38,197 nucleotides of DNA from Prevotella sp. (GTDB taxonomy: Bacteria > Bacteroidota > Bacteroidia > Bacteroidales > Bacteroidaceae), in NCBI GenBank assembly GCA_024690505.1, contig JAILPA010000121.1, positions 1-38,197 of the forward strand. Reading direction: 5' to 3'. Both the position numbers and the translations under genes were made by a program. Below the pieces are notes generated by a model, which saw only the letters and a list, made by a program, of their open reading frames with translations, was not told the DNA's origin and ran no database searches. This document shows, piece by piece, positions 37,564-38,197 of this stretch (the first letter of the stretch is position 1; each line of letters opens with the position of its first letter).

Positions 37564-38197
37564 TCAGTCCTCCTCGGGCTGTACTCTAATGAGCCGTTCT
37601 ACGAAGTCGTCGGCATCGGCCTTCGTCAAACAAAGGGGCGGCAACAGGCGCAGGATGTTCTGGCCGGCGCAGCCCGTGAAGCAGTGTTCGTGGCGGATGA
37701 GCGGCTTGCGCACCAGCTTATGGGGCATGTCGAGCTCGATGCCTATCATCAGGCCGCGGCCGCGCACCTCCTTGATGTGCGAGCTGCCGATGCCACGGAT
37801 GCCCTCCATGAGGTAGTCGCCCACCACACGGGCATTCTCCACCAAGCCTTCCTGCTCCACCACGTCGAGCGTGGCCAGTGCAGCAGCACAGGCCAGGTGG
37901 TTGCCACCGAAGGTGGTGCCCAGCTGTCCGTATTCGGGCTGGAAGTCGGGACTGATCATCACGGCACCCATGGGGAAGCCGTTGGCAATGCCCTTCGCCA
38001 TGGTGATGATGTCGGGCTTGATGCCCAGCCACTGATGGGCGAAGAACTTTCCGCTGCGGCCGTAGCCACACTGTATCTCGTCGGCAATGAGCACGGCGCC
38101 ATAGCGTTTGCAGGCGTAGGCCAGCTTCTGGGCAAACTCGGGCGTAGGCATCTGTATACCGCCGACACCCTGTATGCACTCCAGTATGACGGCAGCT
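37564..38197 (-). CDS. argD: Acetylornithine/succinylornithine aminotransferase, C-terminal part
   Basis: PLP-dependent class-III aminotransferase of arginine synthesis; it transfers an amino group from glutamate to the acylated glutamate semialdehyde. The gene is cut by the right window edge. The visible 210 residues begin AAVILECIQGVGGIQMPTPE. The PLP-binding Asp is in LIADEIQCGYGRSGK, and the Schiff-base Lys is in ITMAKGIANGFPMG. HEHCFTGCAGQNILRLLPPL and a final LIRVQPEED follow. The C-terminus is intact. Since argF' here looks succinyl-specific, this enzyme probably acts on the succinylated substrate too (inference). Confidence 0.94.
   Translation of the reverse strand, partial: AAVILECIQGVGGIQMPTPEFAQKLAYACKRYGAVLIADEIQCGYGRSGKFFAHQWLGIKPDIITMAKGIANGFPMGAVMISPDFQPEYGQLGTTFGGNHLACAAALATLDVVEQEGLVENARVVGDYLMEGIRGIGSSHIKEVRGRGLMIGIELDMPHKLVRKPLIRHEHCFTGCAGQNILRLLPPLCLTKADADDFVERLIRVQPEED

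Overview
The window is a chromosomal stretch of a Bacteroidales bacterium, most likely Prevotella or a close relative. Several features point the same way. Promoters repeatedly show the Bacteroidetes pattern TTTG-N20-TAnnTTTG upstream of genes on both strands. The gene set is typical of the order: bifunctional fucokinase/GDP-fucose pyrophosphorylase (Fkp), a GSCFA protein, a DUF5683 protein in a parA-parB-DUF5683-lytic transglycosylase-rel block, an N-succinylornithine-type transcarbamylase, and a secreted protein with the Prevotella-style C-terminal tail.

Layout. (1) 1-5146: tail of an IS110-like transposase, a long perfect hairpin, a small acidic protein and a large secreted repeat-domain protein (minus strand), then a complete IS1182-type insertion sequence (3094-5141) lying 5 bases past the stop codon of the next gene. 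(2) 5147-8910: GSCFA protein and Fkp (minus), separated by a 3-copy 22-bp tandem repeat. (3) 9049-12024: an ExbB/ExbD proton-channel cluster and an Lrp/AsnC regulator (plus). (4) 11996-13748: dihydrofolate reductase and a CapA-like lipoprotein (minus). (5) 14013-16448: 4-alpha-glucanotransferase with an intrinsic terminator. (6) 16449-17235: a repeat-rich gap with a 22-bp tandem array and a MITE-like element. (7) 17236-24693: parA, parB, DUF5683, lytic transglycosylase, rel, then a pectinesterase. (8) 24694-25079: a long hairpin and a second copy of the dispersed element, between convergent genes. (9) 25080-27560: MATE transporter and TerC-family protein (minus). (10) 27653-33981: a tight six-gene minus-strand operon of XRE-cupin regulator, acyl-CoA synthetase, proB, proA, a probably truncated sensor/phosphatase and argF'. 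(11) 34095-36388: ECF sigma factor, probable anti-sigma protein, and two exported proteins (plus). (12) 36605-38197: proC and the C-terminal part of argD (minus).

How the genes work together. proB, proA and proC make a full glutamate-to-proline route, and argF' and argD are arginine-pathway steps. All five are on the minus strand, in two blocks either side of the sigma-factor operon. parA/parB serve chromosome segregation, and rel the stringent response. Fkp supplies GDP-fucose for surface glycans.

The most unusual signals are at the repeat level. Two unrelated genes of the same operon, argF' and the acyl-CoA synthetase, each carry an extra low-complexity loop built on the same 21-nt palindrome. 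The two loops are read in different frames, and the stem differs between copies by a paired substitution. This looks like a palindromic element that inserts inside proteins. A separate dispersed element of about 270-350 bp with 11-16 bp terminal inverted repeats occurs twice (16719-17068 and 24811-25081). It carries interleaved stems built on AAAGCGGTGCTTT and shows no sign of coding constraint.
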